Shown: positions 25,246 to 36,494, counted from the first letter of the stretch. The stretch: 64,000 bases of DNA from Enterobacter wuhouensis (GCF_004331265.1 NZ_SJOO01000001.1:248001-312000); one strand, 5' to 3'. The notes: a model not told the origin generated them from the sequence alone. Made by a program: numbers and translations.

Positions 25246-25323
25246 GGCAAAGCAAAGCGATTTAAGTTCTTTGTTATTTCAGGCGTTTTCGCAGATCGTC
25301 AGCACATATTATGACTGACGAAA

Positions 25324-26310
25324 ATGGCGTCTGAAAGAATGGGTAAACGAAGTACGCTCTATCTAAACGAAGGCCAGCGGGAACATATTCACCGCCTCTC
25401 GGCCTCGCTGCTGTGGCGAAGCGAGCTGCCGACCTGGCTGTTAATTATCGCTATTTATGGCGGCTGGTTTACCACCCTGATGTTCTGGCAAACGCTCGGC
25501 CTGCTGCCCGCCACGCTGTTGCTTATCTGGTTTACCGCCTGGTATATGTCGCTCCAGCATGAGCTGATCCACGGGCACCCAACCCGCATCGCCTGGCTTA
25601 ACGCGCTGTTCGGCGCGATGCCGCTGGCGGTCTGGTATCCGTATGGCCTGTACCGCGATTCGCACCTGGCGCACCATCGCCACGATAGTCTGACCGTGCC
25701 GGTGGACGACCCAGAGTCCTACTATTTCACCCGCGAGAGCTGGGCGCGCTTTTCCCCCTGGCAGAAGCGTGTTATCCATGCGCGCAATACTTTCGTCGGA
25801 CGGCTGCTGCTGGCCCCGCTGCTGGATATTCTGCAGACGCTGGGCGGCGCGGCGGGGGCGTTTCGCCATCTGCGCTGGCGCGCGATGGGAATGTGGCTGA
25901 CGCACGGACTGCTGCTGGCGGGGCTTTTCGCCTGGATGATCGGCGTCGGTTTCTCGCCCGTCTGGTTTGTGCTGGCCGTAAGCTATCCCGCGCTGGCGCT
26001 CACCAAAGTGCGCTCTTTTCTTGAACACCGCGCGGCGGACGATCCGCTGGCGCGCTCGGCGATCAACGAGGCCGGGGTATTCTGGCGGGTATTGTTTCTG
26101 AATCTTAACTACCATTCAGTGCATCACGATTTACCCGGCATTCCCTGGTACGGGCTGAAGACAATCTACCTCCACGGCCGGGAGGCTTACCAGCAGCGTA
26201 ACCACGGCTTTCTGGTTAAGGGATACGGCGAATGGCTGCGCCGGTTCTGGGTCAGGCCGGTAGACGTCACCGTTCATCCGGGCGTTAAGCGAGGAGAGGA
26301 GCATGAGTAA
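25324..26310 (+). CDS. Fatty acid desaturase family membrane protein
   Basis: 328-residue integral membrane protein of the di-iron desaturase/hydroxylase superfamily. All three histidine boxes are present: HELIHGH (about 80-86), HLAHHRH (about 117-123) and YHSVHH (about 262-267). Four or so membrane segments surround them. Such proteins insert double bonds or hydroxyls into lipids or small hydrophobic substrates. Enterobacteria make unsaturated fatty acids by FabA/FabB, so this is not a housekeeping desaturase and the substrate is unknown. An alternative start is ATG 25339 (MGKRST). It overlaps the next gene by 8 bases, which ties the two products together. It lies after the catA terminator and is probably not part of the iac unit. 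Confidence 0.82.
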   Translation: MASERMGKRSTLYLNEGQREHIHRLSASLLWRSELPTWLLIIAIYGGWFTTLMFWQTLGLLPATLLLIWFTAWYMSLQHELIHGHPTRIAWLNALFGAMPLAVWYPYGLYRDSHLAHHRHDSLTVPVDDPESYYFTRESWARFSPWQKRVIHARNTFVGRLLLAPLLDILQTLGGAAGAFRHLRWRAMGMWLTHGLLLAGLFAWMIGVGFSPVWFVLAVSYPALALTKVRSFLEHRAADDPLARSAINEAGVFWRVLFLNLNYHSVHHDLPGIPWYGLKTIYLHGREAYQQRNHGFLVKGYGEWLRRFWVRPVDVTVHPGVKRGEEHE

Positions 26311-27049
26311 GCTGATGGCGTTTCCGATGTACGACGTCAATCGGGCCGATACCGACGCGCTATGGCGGACGATACAAAGCCTGCTGTTGGCGCGCAGCAT
26401 AACGGTGGCGGCGTCGCCGGATCAAGACCTGCTCTCACTCTGGCAGCAGCCCGATCTGGCGCTGAGCCAGACCTGCGGCTACCCGCTGATGACGGCGCTG
26501 CCGGACGTGCAGGTAGTCGGCTGTTTTCACTACGCCGCGCCGGGCTGTGAAGGGATTCACTACCGCAGTTTTCTGGTCGTGCGCGAGGAGGATAAGCACC
26601 GGACGCTGGCTGACTTTCGCGGGCGACGCGCGGTGTGTAATTCGCCGGATTCGCAGTCGGGCTACAACGTGCTGCGCAAAAAGATCGCGCTTGCTGCGGT
26701 AAACGACTATTTCTCATCAGTGACGTTCAGCGGCAGCCACCGACAGTCGCTGGTCGACGTAGGGCGTGGGGCAGGCGATATCGCCGCCATTGACTGCGTG
26801 ACCTATGCCCTGCTGCAGCGTCATGAGCCGGCGCTGCTGGCGGGGCTGGCCGTGATAGAGCGTACGCCGCTGACCCCCGGCCTGCCGCTGATTACTGCCC
26901 GTCAAACCTCTCACGCGACGCTCCAGGCTATTCGCGACGCGCTTAACGAGCTGGTCAACAACCCGGAATACCGGGAAGTGTGCAGGGCGGTGCTCATCGG
27001 CGGGTTTAGCGAGGTGACGCGCCAGGCCTATTACCAGCTGCTCGACTGA
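26303..27049 (+). CDS. PhnD-like substrate-binding domain protein without signal peptide
   Basis: 248 residues. It has the periplasmic-binding-protein type 2 fold of phosphonate/phosphite binding proteins: MAFPMYDVNRADTDALWRTI at the start, LALSQTCGYPL, a loop VVREEDKHRTLADFRGRRAVCNSPDSQSGYNVLR, VDVGRGAGDIAAIDCVTYALL and LPLITARQTS. It has no signal peptide or lipobox and no permease or ATPase neighbours, so it is not an ordinary ABC transporter part. The start (ATGAGTAAG) sits inside the 3' end of the desaturase gene, so the two are translationally coupled. It may be a cytosolic ligand-binding or chaperone partner of the desaturase. That role is a guess. Confidence 0.72.
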   Translation: MSKLMAFPMYDVNRADTDALWRTIQSLLLARSITVAASPDQDLLSLWQQPDLALSQTCGYPLMTALPDVQVVGCFHYAAPGCEGIHYRSFLVVREEDKHRTLADFRGRRAVCNSPDSQSGYNVLRKKIALAAVNDYFSSVTFSGSHRQSLVDVGRGAGDIAAIDCVTYALLQRHEPALLAGLAVIERTPLTPGLPLITARQTSHATLQAIRDALNELVNNPEYREVCRAVLIGGFSEVTRQAYYQLLD

Positions 27050-27065
27050 CGCGTTTATCGGAGGA

Positions 27066-29354
27066 CTAGAGCGGACGAATGTCCTTTGAGCGCAGCCTGA
27101 CGTTTACGGGCACCGATTTATAAGAGGGTGTTCCGCTCTCTTTATCAAGGTAATCAAGCGGTACCAGAACGTTCGCCTCCGGATAGTAGGCGCCCACGGT
27201 GCCGGGCGCAATGCTGTACTCCACCACGGTAATATCATTTAGACGCTGAACGCTGCCCGGCAGCGCGGTTTCGATATCCACCCGGTCCCCGTGCTCCAGC
27301 CCTAACCGCGCCATATCCTCTTCGTTCATAAACAGCACGTCGCGACGGCCAAACACGCCGCGGTAGCGGTCGTCCAGAGCATAAATGGTGGTGTTGTACT
27401 GGTCATGGCTGCGCAGCGTAATCAGGCGCAGAAGGTTATCGCCTACGCCCCGCGCATTTTCGTCCACGCCGTCAAACACGGAGAACATCGCCTTGCCCGT
27501 AGCCGTGGGCCAGACGCGCTGCGTGGGCGGCAGCGGCATCCGGAAGCCACCCGGGATGCGAATGCGCGCGTTGTAGCCCTCAAATCCCGGAATGGTTTGC
27601 TCAATCAGGTCGCGGATCAGATCGTAATCCGCCACCAGATCCATCCAGCCCACCCGGGTGTGGCTGAGGGTGGCTTTTGCCATCCCGGCCACGATAGCAG
27701 GCTCAGCGCGGATCGACGGTGAGGCGGGCTTCAGCTTCCCGGACGACGCATGGACCATCGACATGGAGTCTTCCACGGTAATGGACTGACGTCCCGTCTC
27801 CTGAATGTCCAGTTCAGTGCGGCCAAGACACGGCAGAATATAGGTTTCTTTGCCAACCAGCAGGTGCGTGCGGTTCAGCTTGGTGCCGATGTGAACGCTC
27901 AGATCCAGCGTGTTCATCGCCGGAAATCCCCTCTGGTGATCGGGCATCGCCACGGCGAAGTTACCGCCCAGGCAGATCAGCGCTTTTGATCGCCCGTCGA
28001 TCATTGCCTGCGTGGCTGCCACCGCATCGTGACCGTGTTGGGAAGGGGGTTCAAAGCCGAAAACCGCCTTCAGGCGACCCAGAAAAGCGGGCGTCGGTTT
28101 CTCGGTGATGCCAACGGTTCGGTTTCCCTGCACGTTGGAGTGGCCGCGCAGGGGGCAGATCCCCGCGCCTGGCTTGCCGATATTGCCGCGCATCAGCAGC
28201 AGGTCGGCAATCAGGCGGACGTTTGCCGTGCCTTTGTTATGCTGGGTGATCCCCATGCCGTAGGTGATGATGGTGGCGTTCGATTTGGCGTACGCATCGG
28301 CGACGGTTTTCAGCTCCGCCCTGGCTAAACCGGACTCGCGTTCGATGGCTTCCCACGTCGTCTGCGCGATGTCTGCGGAAAACGCGTCGAAGCCCTGAGT
28401 GTGGGCGGCGATAAAGGCGTTATCCAGCGTGCCGCCCTGCGCCGCTTCTCGTTCCAGCAGGTGTTTGGCGATCCCCTTCAGCGCCGCGGCATCACCGCCC
28501 GCCTTGACCTGAAAATAGGTTGAGGCGATATCGGTTGAGCTGTAGGTGGCCATTTCAATCAGGCTTTGCGGATCGGCGAACCGTTCAAGGGCCCTTTCAC
28601 GCAGCGGATTGAAAACGATAATCGGCACGCCGCGGCGCGACAGCTCGTGCAGGGTACCCATCATGCGCGGATGGTTAGTGCCGGGGTTGTGCCCGATGGA
28701 AATTACCAGTTCGGTTTTGTCGAAATCATCAAGCGATACCGTGCCTTTACCGATGCCAATAGAGCGGGGCAGCCCGACGCTGGTGGCTTCGTGGCACATG
28801 TTGGAGCAGTCCGGGAAGTTATTGGTGCCATATTCGCGGGCGAAAAGCTGAAACAGGTAGGCCGCTTCGTTGGAGGCGCGACCGGAGGTGTAGAATTCAA
28901 CACTGTCCGGCTCGAGTCCGCGCAGGATCTCCCCGATGCGCTCAAAGGCTTCATCCCATTCGACGGGGCGGAAAGTGTCGCTCGATCGGTCATAGCGCAG
29001 GGGGCGCGTCAGTCGACCATAGCCTTCCAGCTCAAAGTCAGATTTTGCCAGCAGCGAGGTGACGGTATTTTCCGCCAGAAACGCCGGCGTTACGCGTTTG
29101 CTGGTGGCCTCCCAGGTGACGGCCTTCGCGCCGTTCTCGCAGAACTGAAACGTCGATTTATGCTCTTTATCGGGCCACGCGCAGCCCGGGCAGTCAAAAC
29201 CGTCGGGCTGGTTGGTGCGCAGCAGGGTAGCAGGGGCGTCCAGCGTGTCCATCTGGGTGCGTACCGCAATGGCCGTGGCCTTAAGCGCGCCCCAGCCGCC
29301 AGCAGGGCCGTCGTAGTGTCTGATTCCGGGAACGGCGCGTTTTTTGGTCTTCAT
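27066..29354 (-). CDS. FdhF/YdeP family molybdopterin oxidoreductase
   Basis: 762-residue alpha-subunit-like protein of the DMSO reductase superfamily, close to E. coli YdeP (759) throughout: GGWGALKA, FDCPGCAWPDKEHKSTFQFCENGAKAVTWE, NNFPDCSNMCHEATSVGL, GKPGAGICPLRGHSNVQGNRTVGITEKP. Only CPGC and a later Cys are available for an N-terminal cluster, and the Sec/Cys position of formate dehydrogenase H is replaced by the CSNMCHE segment. There is no twin-arginine signal, so it is cytoplasmic. Its physiological reaction is unknown; E. coli ydeP is linked to acid resistance. It converges with the PhnD-like gene with 16 bases between. It is a stand-alone gene without electron-transfer subunits. Confidence 0.85.
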   Translation of the reverse strand: MKTKKRAVPGIRHYDGPAGGWGALKATAIAVRTQMDTLDAPATLLRTNQPDGFDCPGCAWPDKEHKSTFQFCENGAKAVTWEATSKRVTPAFLAENTVTSLLAKSDFELEGYGRLTRPLRYDRSSDTFRPVEWDEAFERIGEILRGLEPDSVEFYTSGRASNEAAYLFQLFAREYGTNNFPDCSNMCHEATSVGLPRSIGIGKGTVSLDDFDKTELVISIGHNPGTNHPRMMGTLHELSRRGVPIIVFNPLRERALERFADPQSLIEMATYSSTDIASTYFQVKAGGDAAALKGIAKHLLEREAAQGGTLDNAFIAAHTQGFDAFSADIAQTTWEAIERESGLARAELKTVADAYAKSNATIITYGMGITQHNKGTANVRLIADLLLMRGNIGKPGAGICPLRGHSNVQGNRTVGITEKPTPAFLGRLKAVFGFEPPSQHGHDAVAATQAMIDGRSKALICLGGNFAVAMPDHQRGFPAMNTLDLSVHIGTKLNRTHLLVGKETYILPCLGRTELDIQETGRQSITVEDSMSMVHASSGKLKPASPSIRAEPAIVAGMAKATLSHTRVGWMDLVADYDLIRDLIEQTIPGFEGYNARIRIPGGFRMPLPPTQRVWPTATGKAMFSVFDGVDENARGVGDNLLRLITLRSHDQYNTTIYALDDRYRGVFGRRDVLFMNEEDMARLGLEHGDRVDIETALPGSVQRLNDITVVEYSIAPGTVGAYYPEANVLVPLDYLDKESGTPSYKSVPVNVRLRSKDIRPL

Positions 29355-29465
29355 CTGGACTCCTGCTGGATAGGTTATCAGATGAATTCTACACCGGTTT
29401 GTTTAACAAAATGACAACAAAAATGGATCGTCTCGGGCCGAAAAAATGAAGCCTGCCGACAAATA

Positions 29466-29495
29466 AAAAGGCCTCGATAAAAATCGAGGCCTTTT
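29466..29495 (-). terminator. Intrinsic terminator after ychF
   Basis: A 13-base stem (AAAAGGCCTCGAT with ATCGAGGCCTTTT) and loop AAAA lies 16 bases past the ychF stop. A and T runs on both sides make it bidirectional. Confidence 0.9.
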
Positions 29496-29510
29496 AAAAT
29501 CAAAATCGAA

Positions 29511-30605
29511 TTAGACGTTGAACAGGAAGTTCATCACGTCGCCATCTTTGACGATGTAATCTTTCCCTTCTGCACGCATCTTGCCGGCTTCCTTCGCACC
29601 CTGTTCACCTTTATAGGTGATGAAGTCTTCGAAGGCGATAGTCTGCGCGCGGATGAAGCCCTTCTCGAAATCGGTGTGAATTTTACCCGCCGCCTGAGGC
29701 GCAGTTGCGCCGACAGGGATAGTCCATGCGCGCACTTCTTTCACGCCAGCGGTGAAGTAGGTTTGCAGGTTCAGCAGTTCGTAGCCTGCGCGGATCACGC
29801 GGTTCAGGCCCGGTTCTTCCAGACCCAGCTCTGCCATGAACTCTTCACGGTCGGCGTCGTCCAGCTCGGCGATGTCGGACTCAACCGCTGCGCATACCGC
29901 GACAACCACAGAGCCTTCACCCGCGGCGATTTCACGCACTTTGTCCAGGTATGGGTTGTTCTCGAAGCCGTCTTCGTTCACGTTGGCGATGTACATGGTT
30001 GGCTTCAGCGTCAGGAAGCTCAGGTATTTGATTGCCGCCTTGTCTTCTTCCGTCAGGTTTTTCAGCGCGCGCAGCATGCCCGCGTTTTCCAGCTGCGGCA
30101 GGCATTTTTCCAGGGCAGCCAGTTCCGCTTTAGCGTCTTTATCGCCGCCTTTGGCTTTCTTCTGCACGCGGTGAATCGCACGTTCGCAGGTGTCGAGGTC
30201 AGAAAGGGCCAGCTCGGTGTTGATGACGTCGATGTCGTCAGCCGGGTCCACTTTGTTATTTACGTGGATAATGTTGTCGTTTTCGAAGCAGCGCACCACG
30301 TGGCCGATGGCTTCGGTTTCACGGATGTTGGTCAGGAACTGGTTGCCCAGGCCTTCACCTTTGGACGCGCCTTTTACCAGGCCCGCGATGTCCACGAACT
30401 CCATGGTGGTTGGCAGAATGCGCTGCGGCTTTACGATTTCCGCGAGCTGATCCAGACGCGGATCGGGCATTGGAACAACGCCGGTGTTAGGTTCGATGGT
30501 ACAGAACGGGAAGTTCGCCGCTTCAATACCCGCTTTGGTCAGGGCGTTAAAGAGGGTGGATTTGCCCACGTTTGGCAGACCGACGATACCGCATTTGAAT
30601 CCCAT
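29511..30605 (-). CDS. ychF: Redox-regulated ATPase YchF (Obg-like)
   Basis: Universally conserved TRAFAC P-loop protein, 364 residues, binding ribosomes and hydrolysing ATP in preference to GTP. Walker [10 protein letters not shown] is at 8-16. The G4 motif is changed from NKxD to NVNED (ANVNEDGF), the hallmark of the YchF change in nucleotide choice. A coiled-coil insert and a C-terminal TGS domain ([28 protein letters not shown] ... VMNFLFNV) follow. YchF in E. coli negatively affects catalase and translation initiation at some leaderless mRNAs. It sits next to pth, as in E. coli. Confidence 0.97.
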   Translation of the reverse strand: MGFKCGIVGLPNVGKSTLFNALTKAGIEAANFPFCTIEPNTGVVPMPDPRLDQLAEIVKPQRILPTTMEFVDIAGLVKGASKGEGLGNQFLTNIRETEAIGHVVRCFENDNIIHVNNKVDPADDIDVINTELALSDLDTCERAIHRVQKKAKGGDKDAKAELAALEKCLPQLENAGMLRALKNLTEEDKAAIKYLSFLTLKPTMYIANVNEDGFENNPYLDKVREIAAGEGSVVVAVCAAVESDIAELDDADREEFMAELGLEEPGLNRVIRAGYELLNLQTYFTAGVKEVRAWTIPVGATAPQAAGKIHTDFEKGFIRAQTIAFEDFITYKGEQGAKEAGKMRAEGKDYIVKDGDVMNFLFNV

Positions 30606-30731
30606 TTCTAAATCACCTTAATATCTTGATAATCAATCCGTTAGATATAACCGATTGAAGAAAAGTAAATAACTTTGCCTATTATACACGTAACCTGCAT
30701 GCCGCGCGGTAAAAAAGCCGCGCAGGGCGGA

Positions 30732-31316
30732 TTATTGCGCTTTGAAGGCGTGTAAGCGGTTAGTCGCTTTTGTCAGGCCATCCTGAAGCCAAATTTCGGT
30801 GCAGCGCGCCGCTTCGTCTACCGCTTCGTCTATTAATTTCTGCTCAGAAACCGGTGGCTTACCCAGCACGAAACCGACAACTTTGTTTTTATCGCCCGGA
30901 TGCCCGATTCCCACGCGCAAACGGTGGAAATTCGGGTTATTGCCCAGCTTGCTGATGATGTCTTTCAGACCGTTGTGTCCGCCATGACCGCCGCCAAGCT
31001 TGAACTTTGCCACGCCCGGGGGTAAATCAAGCTCATCGTGAGCCACCAGGATTTCGTCCGGGTTGATGCGATAAAACGTCGCCATTGCCGCCACGGCTTT
31101 GCCGCTCAGGTTCATAAAGGTCGTCGGCACCAGCAGGCGCACATCGGCACCGGCGAGACTGATGCGTGAGGTATACCCGTAGAATTTCGGTTCTTCACGC
31201 AGGGGAGCACGTAACCGCTCGGCCAGCAGATCGACGTACCAGGCACCGGCGTTGTGGCGGGTGGCTGCATACTCTGCGCCCGGGTTGGCGAGGCCGACAA
31301 TCAGTTTAATCGTCAC
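30732..31316 (-). CDS. pth: Peptidyl-tRNA hydrolase
   Basis: Essential enzyme that releases peptides from prematurely dissociated peptidyl-tRNA. 194 residues from a GTG at 31316, the same length as E. coli Pth. AGGA is 8 bases upstream, and the frame extended to 31379 is unlike the family. Motifs: [17 protein letters not shown] with the catalytic His, [18 protein letters not shown] with Asp93, and [13 protein letters not shown]. It is followed by ychF on the same strand, 126 bases on. Confidence 0.97.
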   Translation of the reverse strand: MTIKLIVGLANPGAEYAATRHNAGAWYVDLLAERLRAPLREEPKFYGYTSRISLAGADVRLLVPTTFMNLSGKAVAAMATFYRINPDEILVAHDELDLPPGVAKFKLGGGHGGHNGLKDIISKLGNNPNFHRLRVGIGHPGDKNKVVGFVLGKPPVSEQKLIDEAVDEAARCTEIWLQDGLTKATNRLHAFKAQ

Positions 31317-31486
31317 GATTTCATTCCTATGGGTTCCAGATCTGGCGCGTAGTTTACTGTCTGAGGCGCCGCTTGACAAAGTTCTGCACCCTGAATGCCA
31401 AATAGCAAATAATTACTCATTTGAACCATTAGAATTTCAAGCTGTTCAAGGCGTTATTTGTAAACTTTTGTCTTGGCGTTGTCCGT

Positions 31487-31508
31487 AAATGTGATCATTC
31501 ACGCAACT
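31487..31508 (+). promoter_or_regulatory. Possible CRP site before ychH
   Basis: AAATGTGATCATTCACGCAACT has one exact half site (TGTGA) and a weak second half (ACGCA against TCACA). E. coli ychH is activated by CRP, which makes this the best candidate in the pth-ychH gap. The evidence is one half site only. Confidence 0.4.
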
Positions 31509-31587
31509 CATATAAGCGGTGTTGTCTATACTTTACACACAAGGAATAGGGACTTATTCCCTACAACCCAGGTTCCGGAGGTGACAT

Positions 31588-31863
31588 ATGAAACGCAAAA
31601 ACGCTTCGATACTCGGTAACGTACTGATGGGGTTGGGACTGTTCGTGATGGTAGCCGGTGTGGGTTACTCTATTTTAAACCAATTGCCACAGCTTGACCT
31701 CCCGCAATACTTCGCGCACGGCGCGGTGCTGAGTATTTTCCTCGGTGCGGTATTGTGGCTCGCCGGAGCACGCGTGAGCGGTCACGAGCAGGTCAGTGAC
31801 AGATACTGGTGGGTGCGCCATTACGATAAACGTTGCCGCCGTGACCAGCATAAGCACGGCTAG
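31588..31863 (+). CDS. ychH: Stress-induced inner-membrane protein YchH
   Basis: 91-residue protein with two membrane segments (about 9-29 and 44-61) and a basic, aromatic C-terminal tail (RYWWVRHYDKRCRRDQHKHG). It matches E. coli YchH (92 residues) end to end. A strong GGAGGTGACAT site precedes the ATG. In E. coli it is linked to stress and biofilm formation and is under CRP control; its molecular role is unknown. It is divergent from pth and ends in a strong terminator shared with dauA. Confidence 0.93.
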   Translation: MKRKNASILGNVLMGLGLFVMVAGVGYSILNQLPQLDLPQYFAHGAVLSIFLGAVLWLAGARVSGHEQVSDRYWWVRHYDKRCRRDQHKHG

Positions 31864-31886
31864 TGCTTTTGAATAAAGAACATAAA

Positions 31887-31915
31887 AACGACTCTGTTTA
31901 GAGTCGTTTTTTTTT
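31887..31915. terminator. Bidirectional terminator between ychH and dauA
   Basis: CGACTCT (31889-31895), loop GTTT, AGAGTCG (31900-31906). A T run follows on the plus strand and an A run precedes it, so it can end both ychH and dauA transcripts. Confidence 0.9.
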
Positions 31916-31938
31916 GCTTTGACTCTTCTCGTGGCGAT

Positions 31939-33618
31939 CTAGAGATCGGCTAACGCGGCTTCGCGGTTTGGATAAAACGCGAGACGCCCTGGGATCGGCT
32001 GCACGCCAGCGCGGGCCATCGTGCGCAGTGGCTGGAACTCCAGGTTGCTCACCCGCAGCTCGCAGCCCTCCGGCAGGCGCGCAACAAAGCGCTGGAACGC
32101 ATCCAGACCGCCAGCATCCAGCACCGGTACGGCATCCCACTTCAGCACCACAATCCGCTTGCCCTGAATGCGGGACTCAAGGTCGCTAAACAACCCCTCG
32201 GCGGCGGCGAAGAACAGCGGGCCAATCACGCGCAGCACCAGTACGTCATCCGGGACCTCAACGTTAACCGGTGAAAGCCGCGTCATCTGCGCGATGCGGC
32301 GCATAAACAGCAGTGAGGCCAGCACGATACCCACGCTGATGGCGATCACCATGTCAAACAGCACGGTCAGCGACATACAGATAAGCATCACGATGATGTC
32401 GTCTTTCGGCGCGCGACGCAGCAGGTTCACCACCTTATGGGCCTCGCTCATATTCCAGGCCACCATCAGCAGCAGCGCCGCCATTGCAGAGAGCGGGAGC
32501 CAGGAGAGGAGCGGAGCGAGGATCAGCAGCGCCATTATCACAAGTAAGGCGTGAATGACCGCCGAAATTGGTGATGTCGCTCCCGCGCGGACGTTGGCAG
32601 CGGAACGGGCAATGGCTGCCGTAGCCGTAATGCCGCCGAAGAATGGCGCGATGATGTTCCCCAGCCCCTGACCGACCAGCTCGCTGTTGGCCTTATGCCT
32701 GGTGCCGGTCATACCGTCCAGCACCACCGCGCAGAGCAGGGACTCAATCGCCCCCAGCATCGCCATTGAAAACGCGGCGGGCAGCAGGGCACGCAGCGAA
32801 TCCCAGCTCAGCGTGAACGTCGAGCCCGGCATATCCCACGGCAGTACCAGCTGCGGCAACAGCTGCGGAATACCGCTGCCCTGCGAGCCGTCAGCCAGAA
32901 TATAGTGGAACTGTGAGCCAATGGTCGCCACATGGCCGCCGAGCATATTCACAATCGCCATCACCCCACAGCCGAGCAGCAGCGCAGGGAGGTGGCCCGG
33001 AAGGCGAATGCCCAAGCGAGGCCAGACGATCAGCGTGCCCAGGGTCACGATGCCGATAGCCGCATCGCCAAGGTTGGCCGTCGGCAGCGCCATGAACAGC
33101 GCCCCCACTTTTTGCAGATAATGTTCAGGCACGTGAGCCATCTGCAGCCCGAGGAAATCCTTGATCTGCATGGTACCGATGGTAATCCCAATCCCGGATG
33201 TGAACCCCAGCGTCACGGAAAGGGGGATATATTCAATCAGCCGGCCAAAGCGGGCGAGACCGAACAGGATCAAAATGACGCCGGACATCAGGGTGGCAAC
33301 CAGCAGGCCTGCCAGACCAAACTGCTGCGAAACGGGGTAGAGGATCACCACAAAGGCGGCGGTCGGGCCGGAGACGCTGAAGCGGGACCCGCCCGTCAGG
33401 GCAATCACGATCCCGGCCACGGCGGACGTGTACAGGCCGTACTGCGGCGCAACGCCGCTGCCAATCGCCAGCGCCATCGCCAGCGGAATGGCGATAATCC
33501 CGACGGTAATCCCGGCAATCAGGTCACGCACAAAGCGTGACGAGGTGTATTTCTCTTTCCAGCAGGCGTCGATGAGGGCGCGAAAGGGCAGAACATGTGA
33601 GGAAGTTAATTTTTTCAC
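31939..33618 (-). CDS. dauA: C4-dicarboxylate transporter DauA (SulP family)
   Basis: 559-residue SulP/SLC26 inner-membrane transporter. The N-terminal core (about 1-430) has the 7+7 inverted-repeat membrane segments with [33 protein letters not shown] and the [20 protein letters not shown] motif. A C-terminal cytoplasmic STAS domain follows (about 440-550: [47 protein letters not shown]). E. coli DauA (formerly ychM) takes up succinate, fumarate and aspartate aerobically at acid pH. It is on its own between ychH and prs as in E. coli. Confidence 0.94.
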   Translation of the reverse strand: MKKLTSSHVLPFRALIDACWKEKYTSSRFVRDLIAGITVGIIAIPLAMALAIGSGVAPQYGLYTSAVAGIVIALTGGSRFSVSGPTAAFVVILYPVSQQFGLAGLLVATLMSGVILILFGLARFGRLIEYIPLSVTLGFTSGIGITIGTMQIKDFLGLQMAHVPEHYLQKVGALFMALPTANLGDAAIGIVTLGTLIVWPRLGIRLPGHLPALLLGCGVMAIVNMLGGHVATIGSQFHYILADGSQGSGIPQLLPQLVLPWDMPGSTFTLSWDSLRALLPAAFSMAMLGAIESLLCAVVLDGMTGTRHKANSELVGQGLGNIIAPFFGGITATAAIARSAANVRAGATSPISAVIHALLVIMALLILAPLLSWLPLSAMAALLLMVAWNMSEAHKVVNLLRRAPKDDIIVMLICMSLTVLFDMVIAISVGIVLASLLFMRRIAQMTRLSPVNVEVPDDVLVLRVIGPLFFAAAEGLFSDLESRIQGKRIVVLKWDAVPVLDAGGLDAFQRFVARLPEGCELRVSNLEFQPLRTMARAGVQPIPGRLAFYPNREAALADL

Positions 33619-33703
33619 AATTCTCTATCATCCGTGTGCGCATCATCTGTCATGTGAATGGCAGGTGAAGGAGGCATTGATCATACAAATAAAAACTATA
33701 AAC

Positions 33704-33730
33704 AAAAAAACCCGCCGCAGCGGGTTTTTT
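33704..33730 (-). terminator. Intrinsic terminator after prs
   Basis: CCCGC (33711-33715), loop CGCA, GCGGG (33720-33724), with seven A before and six T after, so usable on both strands. It lies 12 bases past the prs stop. Confidence 0.88.
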
Positions 33731-33742
33731 AGCCGTGTTCGA

Positions 33743-34759
<1,017 letters not shown>

Positions 34760-34815
34760 CTATCCAGGCGGTGTATTAAAGAGCGCGATGCAACGTCTGG
34801 AACAGGGTGACGTTG

Positions 34816-35685
34816 TCACCGAAACTCAGTCTGCGCCAGTATGGCCTGCTGTAGGGGGGAGGTGTTCATCCCGCGTGCTACAAAACCATGCAGCCAAACT
34901 GGCGCTTGCTCAAGCACCTGACGAGCGGCGGACTCGGTGTCAAATTCAGCAAAGACACAGGCCCCTGTACCAGTCAGGCGCGACGGCGCGTATTCTAACA
35001 GCCAGGAAAGCACCGCATCAACCTCGCGAAAACGTTTTCTTGCGATAACCTCGCAATCGTTGCTGAATTCACAATTTAATAACGTTTCTATTGACCGTAC
35101 CGGGGTATCTCTTTTCAGGTCAGGATCTTTGAAGATCACCGGGGTCGGAATGCTCACGCCAGGGTGGGCAACCAGATACCATTTTTCCGGCGGCTCGACC
35201 GGCGTGAGGATCTCGCCCACGCCTTCGGCAAAAGCCGCATGGCCGCGAACAAAAACGGGTACATCTGCGCCTAACGTCAGGCCGAGTGTCGCCAGTTCGT
35301 CCGTCGATAGCCCGCAGCCCCAGAGATGATTCAGCGCAACCAGCACGGTAGCCGCATTGGAAGAACCTCCACCCAGACCGCCGCCCATCGGCAGGCGCTT
35401 CTCGATGCCGATATCCGCGCCGCTTCCCGCTGGCAGACGGCCAGAATCTGCCGCGGCTTTCATCAGCAGGCGCGCGGCGCGCACGATCAGGTTATCGTCG
35501 TGCTCCACGCCTTCAACCGGCGTCAGCAGGCAAATCTGCCCGTCATCGCGCAGCGACACCGAAAGGGTGTCGCCATAGTCAATAAACTGAAACAACGTCT
35601 GCAGGGTGTGATACCCGTCAGCGCGCTGCCCGGTGATGTACAAAAACAGGTTCAGTTTTGCGGGAGAGGGCCACTGGGTCATCAT
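34816..35685 (-). CDS. ispE: 4-diphosphocytidyl-2-C-methyl-D-erythritol kinase
   Basis: GHMP kinase of the MEP isoprenoid pathway, 289 residues (E. coli 283). The N-terminal [21 protein letters not shown] and the ATP loop [21 protein letters not shown] are diagnostic, and [13 protein letters not shown] is motif 3. ATG 35685 overlaps the lolB stop as ATGA, so it is translationally coupled. The C-terminus has a short extension (AQTEFR) compared with E. coli. Confidence 0.97.
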   Translation of the reverse strand: MMTQWPSPAKLNLFLYITGQRADGYHTLQTLFQFIDYGDTLSVSLRDDGQICLLTPVEGVEHDDNLIVRAARLLMKAAADSGRLPAGSGADIGIEKRLPMGGGLGGGSSNAATVLVALNHLWGCGLSTDELATLGLTLGADVPVFVRGHAAFAEGVGEILTPVEPPEKWYLVAHPGVSIPTPVIFKDPDLKRDTPVRSIETLLNCEFSNDCEVIARKRFREVDAVLSWLLEYAPSRLTGTGACVFAEFDTESAARQVLEQAPVWLHGFVARGMNTSPLQQAILAQTEFR

Positions 35686-36293
35686 TTAACGATCCAGTTG
35701 TCCATTTTCAGCTTGATTCGCTGGCTGCCCTGCGTCAGCTCCATATTGGACGGCAGCGCGGGTTGAGTGTTGCTGTCGTAGCCGCTGTATACCACTTTCC
35801 AGGTTTTGCCGTTCTGCGCGTAGTTGACCTGGCTCAGGCGGTACTGGTCGTCAAGCGTATAGTCGGTGGCGTCACCCGGCAGGCCGAGGATCCACTGGCG
35901 CAGGCTGTTCAGCGGAATCGGCATTCCGGTCAATTTGCCAATCATCTCTTCGGCATCGGTCGCGGTATAGTGCTGGCCTTTGTTATCGGTGATCTGCGCT
36001 TCACCCGGCCTGGCGAGAAGCTCAAGCTCGGTGCTGCCCAGCGGGTTGAGCAGCAGCAGACGATAGCGATCCTGCCCCGTTTGCTGCCAGAAGAAGCGGG
36101 CATAAACCTTCTGGTCGTCAGAGAGATAAGCAAACGCGCCGCGCGTCTGGTACTGGCTTAATTTCAGCACGTCCTGCTGGTGCTGGCGCCACTGCGGCGA
36201 GTCAGGGCTTTTGCCTGGACCTTTTGGCTGAGTGACGGTACAGGCGGTCAGAACCAGGGCTGCCAGAGGCAGCAGGCGAATCAGTCGGGTCAT
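35682..36293 (-). CDS. lolB: Outer-membrane lipoprotein receptor LolB
   Basis: Receives lipoproteins from LolA and inserts them in the outer membrane. 203 residues from ATG 36293 ([18 protein letters not shown]), with the lipobox LTAC putting the acylated Cys at 18. The longer frame to 36359 has no signal-peptide-like start. The mature part follows the E. coli protein closely ([57 protein letters not shown]). It is divergent from hemA and is followed by coupled ispE and then prs. Confidence 0.96.
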   Translation of the reverse strand: MTRLIRLLPLAALVLTACTVTQPKGPGKSPDSPQWRQHQQDVLKLSQYQTRGAFAYLSDDQKVYARFFWQQTGQDRYRLLLLNPLGSTELELLARPGEAQITDNKGQHYTATDAEEMIGKLTGMPIPLNSLRQWILGLPGDATDYTLDDQYRLSQVNYAQNGKTWKVVYSGYDSNTQPALPSNMELTQGSQRIKLKMDNWIVK

Positions 36294-36494
36294 AATGAAG
36301 GCAAATCCTTGAGATACGTTGCAGTTATAACCGTTAATGCTAGCGTTGAAGGATGCCACCGTCTACGTTCAAATTATCTCAAAGCGCTATCTAACCTATT
36401 ACTCCGAAAGGGTGCAGTCTCTTTTATTGATCTCGCGCATCCTGTATGATGCGACCTGCTAACCTTATTAACGCTGGTACTACTCCCGCTCAAC

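Noticed and set aside
24285..25250. 321-codon minus-strand frame
   Set aside because: A complete overlap of catA, whose iron ligands are all present on the plus strand, and of the catA terminator.
27050..27065. Terminator between the PhnD-like gene and the YdeP-like gene
   Set aside because: Only 16 bases separate the two stops and no hairpin with a T run is present.
28566..29414. 282-codon plus-strand frame
   Set aside because: Antisense to the YdeP-like gene; the composition is typical of a reverse-strand shadow.
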